Made by a program: the position numbers and the translations under genes. A model generated the notes under the pieces. The model was not told the DNA's origin, ran no database searches, and worked only from the letters and a program-made list of their open reading frames with translations. Positions 1-8,122 of a stretch of DNA of 25,223 nt are shown in pieces (position 1 is the first letter of the stretch; every line of letters begins with the position of its first letter). Source of the DNA: Treponema sp. UBA1240 (lineage in GTDB: Bacteria > Spirochaetota > Spirochaetia > Treponematales > Treponemataceae); the NCBI GenBank assembly GCA_002308875.1, contig DBWK01000042.1, forward strand, positions 592 to 25,814, given 5' to 3'.

Positions 1-190
1 GCTCGTCAGCCCGCCACAAGCTTGTATTAATAACGCGTTTTACAAGATAAGCAATGTCGGTCAGAGAAAGTGTGAGTAATTTTTCCAAATTTTCAACATT
101 CCGGCGCACAGTAAGCTTTTCGCCGGAACTAAGGAATTCGAGACCGGAAATGGCAAGATTCAGCATAAAATCACTGTTGGTACATTGCAT
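1..190 (-). CDS. dprA: Probable DprA/Smf DNA-processing protein, N-terminal 63 codons (partial)
   Basis: The minus strand is open from an ATG at 190 to the window edge and gives an N-terminus with short helical repeats (LNLAISGLEFLSSGEK, then LSLTDIAYLVKR, then a Trp). The ATG is preceded by AAGAGG about 10 bases upstream, and it overlaps the end of the TPR lipoprotein gene by 20 bp, which suggests translational coupling. DprA proteins begin with a helical, HhH/SAM-like region before the Rossmann fold that loads RecA on single-stranded DNA, and treponemal division clusters are followed by a smf/dprA gene as I remember it. The Rossmann domain lies outside the window, so the name rests on context and a general resemblance. 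The reading frame is well supported; the identity is moderate. Confidence 0.5.
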   Translation of the reverse strand, partial: MQCTNSDFMLNLAISGLEFLSSGEKLTVRRNVENLEKLLTLSLTDIAYLVKRVINTSLWRADE

Positions 191-902
191 CAAGAACAAT
201 CCTCTTGTTTTTTTCCGCTTCCGCAATTCGGTCTTTTGCGGTGGATGTGCTGATAATTCTGTCATACATGGCAAGAGCGGAATCAAAGTCAAAAACCATG
301 TAATAAGCCCTCGCCAAAACCATCATTCCTTCCGTATTCTTTTTTTCTATGGTCAAAAGTTCTTCGAGCAGAGGAATTGCTTTTGCCGGTTGATTCATCT
401 CGAATGTGTAAAGAACGCCGAGTCCATACAGCGCTCTTGCAAAACGCGGCTCAAGCTCAATAGCTCTTACGTAGCCGGATTCAGACAGCAACAGGTAGCG
501 TTCACGTTCGGATGTAGAACCGGTTGCTCTGAAATCGAGTGAAGCCTTTGCCATATACCCTGCCGAAACACCTACGTAATAAAAAAGATTCTGATTTGCG
601 GGATAATAGCGTATTGCGTTTTCCAACGCATCCAGAGCTTCCGCATACATTTCATTGTCAAGATAGCGGGTCGCAAGAATTTTGTACCACACGCCCACCT
701 GCTCATTGGTTGCGATTAAATCTTCAGCACGGTGTTCAAATTTCTTTATAGCATCTTTTAATTCATCAATTGTAGAAGGACTTGCAACTTTTTCTTCCAT
801 GAGCTGAACGCGTTTTAACGTTTTTTTGTTGACACCGCCGCAACTAAAAAAAGTACATGAAAGACAAACCGCAAGAAAAAACAAGAAAATGCTTTTTTTC
901 AT
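171..902 (-). CDS. TPR-repeat lipoprotein (hypothetical)
   Basis: This 243-residue protein has a lipoprotein signal peptide: Lys2-Lys3, a hydrophobic stretch, then FFSC with Cys21 as the probable lipidated residue, a loose lipobox typical of spirochaetes. After a charged linker there are about three to four TPR-like helix pairs between residues 70 and 235, for example the stretches around YAEALDALENAIRYYP and YVRAIELEPRFARALYGLG. It should be a membrane-anchored, periplasmic protein-protein scaffold. The start has AGGAGG about 7 bases upstream. It sits 12 bases behind the Xer gene at the tail of the division operon and overlaps the next gene, so it is probably co-transcribed with division genes. 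A role in division or envelope assembly is only inferred from position. Confidence 0.85.
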   Translation of the reverse strand: MKKSIFLFFLAVCLSCTFFSCGGVNKKTLKRVQLMEEKVASPSTIDELKDAIKKFEHRAEDLIATNEQVGVWYKILATRYLDNEMYAEALDALENAIRYYPANQNLFYYVGVSAGYMAKASLDFRATGSTSERERYLLLSESGYVRAIELEPRFARALYGLGVLYTFEMNQPAKAIPLLEELLTIEKKNTEGMMVLARAYYMVFDFDSALAMYDRIISTSTAKDRIAEAEKNKRIVLDAMYQQ

Positions 903-914
903 TTTATTCTCCTC

Positions 915-1844
915 CTACACTTTTGTATCTTCAACTTCGGTCTTATGACCGGGGAAAAAATCCCTGTGATAATCCCGAAGAACCTCATTGTCGACCTGCG
1001 TATAAATCTGGGTCGTAGTTATATCACTATGTCCCAAAAGCTCCTGTACGGAACGGAGATCAGCACCTCCCGCAAGCAGGTGGGTTGCAAAGGAATGTCG
1101 CAAAGTGTGAACCTTTGCCGTCACTCCGGCACTATCTTCCAGATTCTGAAAACGTTTCCAAACGCCTTTTCTTGAGAGCCCCTTTCCCTGATAGTTTACA
1201 AACACAAACGGAACGATTTTTGTTCCAACTATCTCAGGACGGGCTTCCTTCAGCCATTTTTCCATCCAGAAAGCCGCCTGATCCCCAAACGGAACAACAC
1301 GCTCTTTTGAGCCTTTTCCATTTATCAAAATCAGTCGTTCTGAAAGATGAACGTTTTCAATCAAAAGCCCGCATGCTTCACTGATTCGCAGTCCGCAGGA
1401 ATAAATAAGCTCAAAAAGAGCTCTGTCCCTCACTCCCAACGGTTTTGAAACATCTATGGACCCAAGCATTGCGTCAACTTGCTCAACGGTCAAAACCCGG
1501 GGCAGCTTTTTGGTTACATCCGGCTTTTCCAAAACATTGGCGGTGTTTTCCGACCAACGACCAGTTGCCACAAGAAAATCGCCGAAAGAACGCAGGGCGG
1601 AAATATCTTTGGCAACAGTTCTTTCATCAGCGCCATGAGTTCTCCGCCAAATGATAAACAGCGTTAATTCCTGAACACTCATCTGCTGTTCAGGCGTTCC
1701 TTCCGGCACACTTTCGCCTGATTTTTTCCACTCATACAAAAACTTTATGGTCTGACAGTATGTTTGCGCCGTAAGCAGAGCCTTTCCAACCACCGTAACC
1801 AAAAAGGAATAATACTGACCTATGAGCGGAATATCAAAATTCAT
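915..1844 (-). CDS. xer: XerC/XerD-family tyrosine recombinase
   Basis: This is a complete 309-residue tyrosine recombinase. The N-terminal SAM-like core-binding domain covers about residues 10-100 and the catalytic domain about 115-300. All six catalytic positions are visible: Arg153 (GLRISEA), Lys177 (NGKGSKER), His246 and Arg249 (HTLRHSFATHLL), His272 (LLGHSDITTTQ) and nucleophile Tyr281. Xer proteins resolve chromosome dimers at dif at the end of replication, a step tied to septation. The gene starts 3 bp after the ftsZ stop codon and lacks a clear Shine-Dalgarno, so it probably depends on ftsZ translation. I cannot tell XerC from XerD by sequence alone. No integrase-associated att site or mobile cargo is nearby, which supports a housekeeping role. 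Confidence 0.92.
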   Translation of the reverse strand: MNFDIPLIGQYYSFLVTVVGKALLTAQTYCQTIKFLYEWKKSGESVPEGTPEQQMSVQELTLFIIWRRTHGADERTVAKDISALRSFGDFLVATGRWSENTANVLEKPDVTKKLPRVLTVEQVDAMLGSIDVSKPLGVRDRALFELIYSCGLRISEACGLLIENVHLSERLILINGKGSKERVVPFGDQAAFWMEKWLKEARPEIVGTKIVPFVFVNYQGKGLSRKGVWKRFQNLEDSAGVTAKVHTLRHSFATHLLAGGADLRSVQELLGHSDITTTQIYTQVDNEVLRDYHRDFFPGHKTEVEDTKV

Positions 1845-1847
1845 GAA

Positions 1848-3047
1848 TTACTGCTGTTTCTGACCGTTATTCCGTCTCAGAACAGCGGGAATATCCAACT
1901 CGTCCTTTATTCCGCCTAAACGCGAAGACACACTTCCGGTTCTGCCGCCTTTGGGTTCTTCGCCCTGAAGGCGAATCCATTCTCCGTGCGAAATAATATC
2001 ATCTTTTTCAGGAACGGGCTTTTTTTCTTTTACAGCTGCTGCTATCAAATCTCTGTCAGTTACTATGTTACCGGAACGGAATTCTTCATTAAAGCCGGTT
2101 GCAATAACAGAAACCATAACACTTTCCTTCATGTTCTGGTCAATTGCAGAACCTGTTATAATAAGGGCTTCTGGATCTGCCGTAGCTGTAATTATATTCG
2201 CTATTTCTTCTACTTCCATGAGAGTAAGGGTATCATCACCGGTAACATTTATAAGAATACTCTTTGCACCCTCAATGCGGGAATCTTCAAGCAACGGATT
2301 GTTTATTGCATAGGTTGCTGCGTCAACAGCACGGTTCTCGCCCCTGCCAACACCGGTTCCCATAATCGCATCGCCTTTGCCTTCCATTGTTGTTTTAACA
2401 TCAGCAAAGTCAATGTTTATTATTCCGGGTTTTGTTATAAGGTCAGAAATGCACTGAACCCCCTGACGCAAAACGTCGTCCGCCAGTTGAAACGCTTCTT
2501 TTATAGGGGTTCGCTTATCGACAATCTTAAGCAGATGCTGGTTAGGAATAACAATAAGTGTATCAACGGCTTCGTGCAGTTTGCGAATACCTTCCTCAGC
2601 AAGCTGCATTTTAACCTTTCCTTCAAAGGAAAAGGGCTTTGTAACAACACCAACTGTAAGCGCACCCTGCTCTTTGGCAATCTTGGCGATTACAGGAGCA
2701 GCTCCGGTTCCTGTTCCACCTCCCATACCGGCGGTAACAAAAACCATATCCGCACCTTTAAGTGCATTTTTTATTGTTTCAGTGTCTTCAAGCGCAGCCT
2801 TTTCACCCACTTCGGGTTTTCCGCCGGCACCCAGACCGTTTGTAAGCTTTGAACCGATTGGTATTTTTACAGATGCGTTGGAATTATTCAATGTTTGCAA
2901 ATCTGTATTCGCGGCGATAAATTCCACGTTTTGCAAACCGCTGGCAATCATACGGTTAACGGCATTTCCTCCGCCACCGCCTGCCCCGATAACTTTTATT
3001 ATTGTTGGTCCGGCATTCTTGTCGCCAACTACCTCAAAACCAGTCAT
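1848..3047 (-). CDS. ftsZ: Cell division protein FtsZ
   Basis: FtsZ is the tubulin-like GTPase that polymerises into the cytokinetic ring. With the ATG at 3047 the protein is 399 residues. The nucleotide-binding GAGGGGGNAVNRM lies near the N-terminus, the tubulin signature GGGTGTG is at about 109-115, and the T7 catalytic loop region follows near 200. A charged linker leads to the conserved C-terminal peptide DELDIPAVLRR, which binds FtsA and other partners. A longer reading starts at a GTG (3059), but that GTG lies inside GTGGGAG, which is a good ribosome-binding site 5 bases before the ATG at 3047, so I take the ATG. The gene has its own promoter in the 69-bp gap after ftsA, allowing FtsZ to be made in excess of upstream proteins. 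Confidence 0.98.
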   Translation of the reverse strand: MTGFEVVGDKNAGPTIIKVIGAGGGGGNAVNRMIASGLQNVEFIAANTDLQTLNNSNASVKIPIGSKLTNGLGAGGKPEVGEKAALEDTETIKNALKGADMVFVTAGMGGGTGTGAAPVIAKIAKEQGALTVGVVTKPFSFEGKVKMQLAEEGIRKLHEAVDTLIVIPNQHLLKIVDKRTPIKEAFQLADDVLRQGVQCISDLITKPGIINIDFADVKTTMEGKGDAIMGTGVGRGENRAVDAATYAINNPLLEDSRIEGAKSILINVTGDDTLTLMEVEEIANIITATADPEALIITGSAIDQNMKESVMVSVIATGFNEEFRSGNIVTDRDLIAAAVKEKKPVPEKDDIISHGEWIRLQGEEPKGGRTGSVSSRLGGIKDELDIPAVLRRNNGQKQQ

Positions 3048-3086
3048 TTTTTCTCCCACCCAGAAAAAAGTTGTTGTTTATATAAT

Positions 3087-3114
3087 AGTATAACAGAGTA
3101 TACCAGTATTTCAA
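3087..3114 (-). promoter_or_regulatory. Sigma70-type promoter of ftsZ
   Basis: TTGAAA (3109-3114) and TATACT (3087-3092) are separated by 16 bp on the minus strand, in the only sizeable gap of the division cluster. Predicted transcription starts near 3080, leaving a leader of about 33 bases that contains the GGGAG ribosome site of ftsZ. A second, overlapping GTATACT lies between the two elements. Confidence 0.6.
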
Positions 3115-3116
3115 GC

Positions 3117-4361
3117 CTAAAAGAACTCTTTTAAATAATCTCCCAGTTTTTTGAATATACCGCCGTTATTCTGCTTTGCTTCTACAGGTGAATAGCGGTT
3201 CTTTTCAGGTTGTTTTCTTGCTTCCTCCGCAAAAGAAAGCACAATTCCGGTTGCCGTGGCAAATTCCGGCGAATAACATTCTTCAATCATACCACCCATC
3301 TTAAGAGGATTTCCTATACGAACAGCGCTTGTTCCAAAAACGTGGGCCGCAAGCTCTACAACACCCGGCATAAGAGAACCGCCACCACAAAGGACAATGT
3401 TTCCCACATTCTTTTTTGAAGATGTTTGTACCTGAATTTTTTCATTTACAAGAGTAAAGATTTCTTCCATTCTGGGCTGAATAATACTGCACAATTCCTT
3501 GCGGGAAATTGCTTCCGGCGGACGACCGCCTACACCCGGAATAAGGACTTCCTCGTATTTGTCAATATAATCTTCCCAGCAGCATCCCGCAGACAGCTTT
3601 ATTTTTTCGGCCGTATCGAACGATATGCCTTTTACAATCGAAATGTCTTTTGTTACCATCTGACCGCCAACCGGAATTGAGCAGGTACAGACGGGTGCAT
3701 CATCAGCAAGAACAAGCACATCTGTTGTTCCACCGCCCAAATCAATCAAAACGGCACCAAGTTCTCTTTCTTCTTTTGTTATTATGGAACGCGAAGCCGC
3801 CAATGTTTTGAGCATAAGGTTTTTTACATCATAACCCGCCTGATTTATACTGCGGATAAGGTTTTGCGCAGTTGTTACCGCAACAGTAACAATAAGAACT
3901 TCTGTTTCGAGGCGCCAGGCAATCATTGAGCGAGGGTCTTTTATTCCTTCGTTTCCGTCAACGGTATACGTAGAAGGAAGTACATGCAGAATTTTTCTAT
4001 CAGGTGGAATTTGAATGGAACAAGCGGCTTCAATTACGCGTTCTACATCGGAATTGGTAATTTCACCACCCTGATGTTCAACGGCAACGAACCCCTTTTG
4101 ATTTATACTTTCAATTTGATTACCGCCAATTGCGGTATAGCAGCAGTTTATTTCATGTCCTGACATAAGCTCCGCCGATTCAACAGCGGCGTTTATAGCC
4201 TGTTTGGTTGATTCAATATTGAGCACAACGCCTTTTTTAAGACCGGTAGAAGGACTTGTGCCTACACCTACAACCTGCAGGTTTCCGTCTTCAGTGTATG
4301 ACGCTACAACAACACGGACGTTGCTTGTTCCAATATCCAAACCGACAACAATATCACTCAA
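3117..4361 (-). CDS. ftsA: Cell division protein FtsA
   Basis: FtsA is the actin-like ATPase that tethers FtsZ filaments to the membrane and recruits the divisome. From a TTG at 4361 it has 414 residues: phosphate-1 motif VVGLDIGTSNVR at the N-terminus, SHS2/1C domain in the first third, phosphate-2 DLGGGTTDVLVL in the middle and the adenosine motif LCGGGSLMPGV near the end. The last residues, GGIFKKLGDYLKEFF, form the amphipathic membrane-targeting helix. The frame is also open to a GTG at 4382 with no ribosome site. The TTG has GGAG nine bases upstream and gives MSDIVVGLDIGT, a normal FtsA start. GGAG lies within the last codons of ftsQ, whose stop is 4 bases upstream of this TTG, so the two are probably coupled. 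Confidence 0.96.
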   Translation of the reverse strand: MSDIVVGLDIGTSNVRVVVASYTEDGNLQVVGVGTSPSTGLKKGVVLNIESTKQAINAAVESAELMSGHEINCCYTAIGGNQIESINQKGFVAVEHQGGEITNSDVERVIEAACSIQIPPDRKILHVLPSTYTVDGNEGIKDPRSMIAWRLETEVLIVTVAVTTAQNLIRSINQAGYDVKNLMLKTLAASRSIITKEERELGAVLIDLGGGTTDVLVLADDAPVCTCSIPVGGQMVTKDISIVKGISFDTAEKIKLSAGCCWEDYIDKYEEVLIPGVGGRPPEAISRKELCSIIQPRMEEIFTLVNEKIQVQTSSKKNVGNIVLCGGGSLMPGVVELAAHVFGTSAVRIGNPLKMGGMIEECYSPEFATATGIVLSFAEEARKQPEKNRYSPVEAKQNNGGIFKKLGDYLKEFF

Positions 4362-4365
4362 AATT

Positions 4366-5268
4366 CTATTCTCCGGAAACACCTGTGGAATTCTGACCTA
4401 ATGAAACACCCGCCAATATTTTGCTTTCATTAGAATTACGCGTTTTGTACGAAACAGAACCATGCCGCAAATCAACTTCATAAACATCGGATTCGAGCGA
4501 ATCAATAACATCAAGTACTACCATCATATACTGTAATGACTCTTCGTTCAATGTCTTATCGACCAAAACCCGCACTTTTGAATGCATTGGATACAGAACC
4601 AAATCATAGCTGCCATAATCCTTTGGCATAATGCGTATTTCCGAGATAGCGCTGAAATAAACAGGTTTTTCAGTCAAAATATCCGAAATCTGCTGTACAA
4701 GCGGACGAAGTTTTCCGTGCAGGCGCATTCCAACTTTGGGATTTTCAAATGAAAGTCCGCTCAACAAAGGAATGTCGCCAGCAGGAACTCCAGCATTTAT
4801 TCTATATACTACACCATTTTTATCGATTTGAACAGGCACGGATTTTCCGTTTAATTCTGCGATTGCAACAGCGGCACACTTTCGCTCGCTTAAAGTAATA
4901 ACTACTTTATCAGGAAAACTTTTTTCTACTTTTACTGATTCAAACAACTGCGATGCGGCAAGTTTCTGTGCAATAGAAGCCGTGTCAAAGTTAATCCAGG
5001 TTTGACGCACATTAAGATTAGTACTTTTAATAATATCTTCCGGCATATACTGTGTAAGGCCGGAAAAAACAATCTGCACCGATGAAGTACAAGGAATTAC
5101 AACAAGATACAGTATCGCCTCCACCACCAGTACACACGAAAGTACGCACACCAGTATTTTGAGTATCCTCGTACGCACGGCGGAATCTTTTTCAGCGCCA
5201 GTCTTTTTGTGATTTTTCTTTTTTGAATAAAACTGATCAATTTCTGAAAATACCAAACTGTCACTCAT
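4366..5268 (-). CDS. ftsQ: Cell division protein FtsQ/DivIB
   Basis: A 300-residue bitopic membrane protein with a short basic cytoplasmic N-terminus, one transmembrane helix at about 34-58 (ILKILVCVLSCVLVVEAILYLVV) and a periplasmic part. A POTRA-like domain follows (about 62-130: VQIVFSGLTQYMPEDIIKST through KSFPDKVVITLSERKCAAVA), then the beta domain. FtsQ/DivIB bridges early and late division proteins with FtsL. A GTG at 5274 opens the frame slightly further, but AAGGAA six bases before the ATG at 5268 favours the ATG. This ATG overlaps the ftsW stop by 8 bp. Identity rests on architecture and on its place between ftsW and ftsA, because the family is poorly conserved in sequence. Confidence 0.92.
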   Translation of the reverse strand: MSDSLVFSEIDQFYSKKKNHKKTGAEKDSAVRTRILKILVCVLSCVLVVEAILYLVVIPCTSSVQIVFSGLTQYMPEDIIKSTNLNVRQTWINFDTASIAQKLAASQLFESVKVEKSFPDKVVITLSERKCAAVAIAELNGKSVPVQIDKNGVVYRINAGVPAGDIPLLSGLSFENPKVGMRLHGKLRPLVQQISDILTEKPVYFSAISEIRIMPKDYGSYDLVLYPMHSKVRVLVDKTLNEESLQYMMVVLDVIDSLESDVYEVDLRHGSVSYKTRNSNESKILAGVSLGQNSTGVSGE

Positions 5269-6406
5269 ATACACTTCCTTGACTTATATTCATTCTTGAA
5301 ACATTTATAATTAAGCCGCAAAGGCTCATTGAAACCACCAATGAACTTCCGCCCGAAGAAAAGAACGGAAGAGGAATTCCGGTTGACGGCAAAAAGCCGC
5401 ATACAACGCCGCAGTTCATAAGAGACTGAAACAGAATGGCACTAACCGCACCGAGCGCAACAAGACTGCCAAAACGGTCTTTGCACCGGAACGCTATTAT
5501 ATAACCACGGATTGAAAACCAAATCAAAAGAACAAAATACAAAAGAACGCCAAAAAAGCCCATCTCAACAGCCCAACCAGCAAATATGAAATCGGACTGA
5601 ACCTCAGGGATTGCAGTTCCCTTAAGAATTTCACCGAAGCCTTTCCCCCAAAAGCCGCCGGTAGCAATCGCACGTTTTGCCGCATTAAGCTGATAACTTG
5701 CGCCGTAAGGATCAAGCGCAGGATTCAGAAACGAAATAATACGGCGTACTCTGTACGGTTCCGTAAAAACTACAAGGATAACCGTAGGCAGAATAAAGCA
5801 GAACAAAATGACGAACCAGCGTTTTTTTATTCCCGAAAAGAAAAACAGTACAAGCGCAACAAGCATAATGATTATTGCGGTGGAAAAGTCTTTCTGCATG
5901 TAGATGATAAAAATAAAAAAGCTTGTCATTATCATCGCAGGAATTACTGAAACTGAAAGTTCATCAAGTCTGTTGTATTTTTTTGCAAACAAGTTTGACA
6001 AAAACAAAACAATAACCAGTTTTATAAGCTCTGAAGGCTGAAATTCAAAGACTTTTTTTATTCCCAACCAGCGTCTTGCACCTTTTTTTTCAATACCGAT
6101 TCCGGGAATAATTGTAAGCACACAAAGAATAAGAGCAATTGCTACAATTAGTGGCAAATACTTGCGTAAATATTCAAAATTTATCACAGACATCAGAACA
6201 AGAGCAAATATGGATACTGCAAGAACACGCAACTGATGAATGATAAAATAAGAATCACCTTTTAATATTCGCACAGCTGTCGCACCGCTCACACTATACA
6301 GCGTCATAGAGCCCATTCCAATAAGCAGAACGCATGCAATCAAAAAATTCACATCAGCCTTTTTTCCAGTAACTATTTTGTCCGCAAAAAGCGATGAACC
6401 CCTCAT
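5261..6406 (-). CDS. ftsW: SEDS peptidoglycan polymerase FtsW
   Basis: FtsW is the septal lipid II glycosyltransferase of the SEDS family. The protein has 381 residues and about ten hydrophobic helices. Family motifs include KKGARRWLGI, FQPSELIKLV, QKDFSTA and the C-terminal GIPLPFFSSGGSSLV. The ATG at 6406 has a strong GGAGGT six bases upstream and overlaps the murF stop as ATGA; a longer reading back to 6451 would lie within murF. RodA has the same fold, but the location between murF and ftsQ favours FtsW. No class B penicillin-binding protein partner (FtsI) is encoded in this cluster, so its transpeptidase must be elsewhere. Confidence 0.95.
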   Translation of the reverse strand: MRGSSLFADKIVTGKKADVNFLIACVLLIGMGSMTLYSVSGATAVRILKGDSYFIIHQLRVLAVSIFALVLMSVINFEYLRKYLPLIVAIALILCVLTIIPGIGIEKKGARRWLGIKKVFEFQPSELIKLVIVLFLSNLFAKKYNRLDELSVSVIPAMIMTSFFIFIIYMQKDFSTAIIIMLVALVLFFFSGIKKRWFVILFCFILPTVILVVFTEPYRVRRIISFLNPALDPYGASYQLNAAKRAIATGGFWGKGFGEILKGTAIPEVQSDFIFAGWAVEMGFFGVLLYFVLLIWFSIRGYIIAFRCKDRFGSLVALGAVSAILFQSLMNCGVVCGFLPSTGIPLPFFSSGGSSLVVSMSLCGLIINVSRMNISQGSVYE

Positions 6407-7812
6407 GCTTTTACCTCCAAAATAATATCCAGAGCTTCCGCGGCACGCCAAAGCTTCATTCCGTTAGAGGCTTTAAGCAAAACCAAATCGCCGTTACAAA
6501 CCGTTGTTTCCAAAAACTGTTTTACCTGTTCCATATCATCGCTCCAAAAACAGTTTTTGTTTTTACGACAGGCTTCAAAAGCGTTTTTCATTTCTTCGCC
6601 AAAGAATACTGCACAATCAGCTTTTGAAGCGGCAACAATTTTTCCGATTTTTTCATGTTCTTTTGCGGATTCTTTTCCTAATTCCAGCATATCACCGAGA
6701 ACATAAACTTTTTTACCTTTCCAAAGCAAATCATCACAGAATTCTATAGCACCAGCCATTGAATCGGGATTTGCATTATAGCAGTCATGTACAAGTGTTA
6801 TATCTCCGGAAAAAATCTGATTACGACCAAAAATTGTTTTTACATTTTCAAGCCCTTTCTTTATGTCCTTTTCTGACAGATGCAGATATTCTGCGACAGC
6901 TATTGCCGCCAGTGCATTTGAAAAATTATGCTTTCCGGGTACAGGAAAATGTATTGAACAGTTTCCGTAACCAAATACTGTTCCTTTTATACCGTACGAA
7001 GATACATCATGAATTTTTTTATTGGATTTTACACCGAACGAATAAATTTTTCCTTTTTTTACATCTTTCAAAAAATCAGCATATTCATCGTTTTCAGGAA
7101 CAAAACCTACACAATTATCAGTAAAATACGAAAAAATATTTTTTTTCTCTAAAGCTATAGCATCTTTTGAGCCGAGAATTCCGATATGGGCAGTACCTAT
7201 GTTTGTGATTACAGAAACCGAAGGTAAAAGAACACCTGCAATCTCTGATATTTCACCCTTGCGGTTCATTCCCATTTCAAAAATACCAACTTCATGTTCA
7301 TCACGGATTTTAAACACGGACAAGGGCAAACCTGTTTCGGAATTCAAATTACCCTCATTTGTTACAACTTTGTATTTTACACCAAGAATGGATGCAATTA
7401 TTTCTTTTGTGGTAGTTTTTCCGGACGAACCGGTTACACCAATTTTTATCAGCGAAGGAAAACGCGCAACATAAGCACCGGCAGCTTTTTGTAATGCGGT
7501 CATAGTATTTGAAACAGCAATAAAAGCTGCATTTGAACCGGCAAACAATTTTTCATAATCTTCTTTTTTGTCTTCGTACTCCGCCCTCTGCACAAAAACA
7601 ACAGAAGCACCTTTTGCAAGAGCCTGCGGAATATATATGTGTCCGTTCTGCTTTTGTCCTATTAAAGGCACAAAAAGCGTTCCGGAAACACAATTTCTAC
7701 TGTCCGCAGCCACAGAAGAAAAAGAAAAATTGTCTGTCCGTTTTAGAACACTGCCATCAACAGCCTTTACCAGAGCATCAAATCCCAGCAAAGATTCAAT
7801 TTCAGCCGCCAA
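6403..7812 (-). CDS. murF: UDP-MurNAc-tripeptide:D-Ala-D-Ala ligase MurF
   Basis: MurF adds D-Ala-D-Ala to UDP-MurNAc-tripeptide, the last cytoplasmic step of the UDP-MurNAc-pentapeptide. The 469-residue protein shows the uracil-binding AADSR near residue 36, the ATP loop GVTGSSGKTTT at 125-135, NEGNLNSETGLPLS near 152, EMGMNRKGEI, ITNIGTAHIG and the YNANPDSM motif that marks MurF among Mur ligases. The first codon appears to be TTG at 7812, overlapping the end of ftsL by 11 bp, with AGGT about 7 bases before it. No better start is visible nearby. MurC, MurD, MurE and MraY are not in the cluster. Confidence 0.95.
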   Translation of the reverse strand: MAAEIESLLGFDALVKAVDGSVLKRTDNFSFSSVAADSRNCVSGTLFVPLIGQKQNGHIYIPQALAKGASVVFVQRAEYEDKKEDYEKLFAGSNAAFIAVSNTMTALQKAAGAYVARFPSLIKIGVTGSSGKTTTKEIIASILGVKYKVVTNEGNLNSETGLPLSVFKIRDEHEVGIFEMGMNRKGEISEIAGVLLPSVSVITNIGTAHIGILGSKDAIALEKKNIFSYFTDNCVGFVPENDEYADFLKDVKKGKIYSFGVKSNKKIHDVSSYGIKGTVFGYGNCSIHFPVPGKHNFSNALAAIAVAEYLHLSEKDIKKGLENVKTIFGRNQIFSGDITLVHDCYNANPDSMAGAIEFCDDLLWKGKKVYVLGDMLELGKESAKEHEKIGKIVAASKADCAVFFGEEMKNAFEACRKNKNCFWSDDMEQVKQFLETTVCNGDLVLLKASNGMKLWRAAEALDIILEVKA

Positions 7813-8104
7813 TCTTAGTACCTGTTACCTCAACCCTGACTATGTCTTCAGGATCAGCCTTCTGCATATGCAAAGTATCACGCGCTAGCGTTTCTATTCT
7901 TTCAGGACTGGCAAGTATCGAAATACTTGCAATCAGTCGTTTATTCGATTCAATAATCTCATACTGTTTTTTTTCTATCATTTCAGTTTCCATAACCAGT
8001 TCCGCATACCGACGGGATTGCAGGGTGTTTACTATCAGCAGCGCGGGAATACACAGGGCAACCATACAGATAAGAAAACTTTGCGCAAATTCTTTTACTT
8101 TCAT
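7802..8104 (-). CDS. ftsL: Cell division protein FtsL
   Basis: A 100-residue bitopic protein: short basic N-terminus, one transmembrane helix at about 7-27, a coiled-coil-like heptad region at about 33-62, then SPERIETLARDTLHMQKADPEDIVRVE. That tail matches the usual FtsL ending, where the region after the coil runs as SPxRIExxAR. FtsL forms a complex with FtsQ and DivIC/FtsB and signals to FtsW-FtsI. The ATG at 8104 has AAAGGA seven bases upstream and sits 18 bp after rsmH, the normal place for ftsL. The family is weakly conserved, so the call combines motif, topology and position. Confidence 0.88.
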   Translation of the reverse strand: MKVKEFAQSFLICMVALCIPALLIVNTLQSRRYAELVMETEMIEKKQYEIIESNKRLIASISILASPERIETLARDTLHMQKADPEDIVRVEVTGTKIGG

Positions 8105-8122
8105 ACATCAATCCTTTCTGTC

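Noticed and set aside
915..1844. Integrase of a mobile element
   Set aside because: The recombinase is embedded in the division cluster without attachment repeats or cargo genes, so a housekeeping Xer role fits better.
1986..2852. A 288-codon plus-strand reading frame opposite ftsZ
   Set aside because: It is antisense to a fully supported FtsZ, has no recognisable motif, and is rich in Cys, Asn and Phe as expected from the reverse of codon-biased sequence.
6407..6451. N-terminal extension of FtsW
   Set aside because: It would lie inside murF, and a strong GGAGGT lies exactly six bases before the ATG at 6406.
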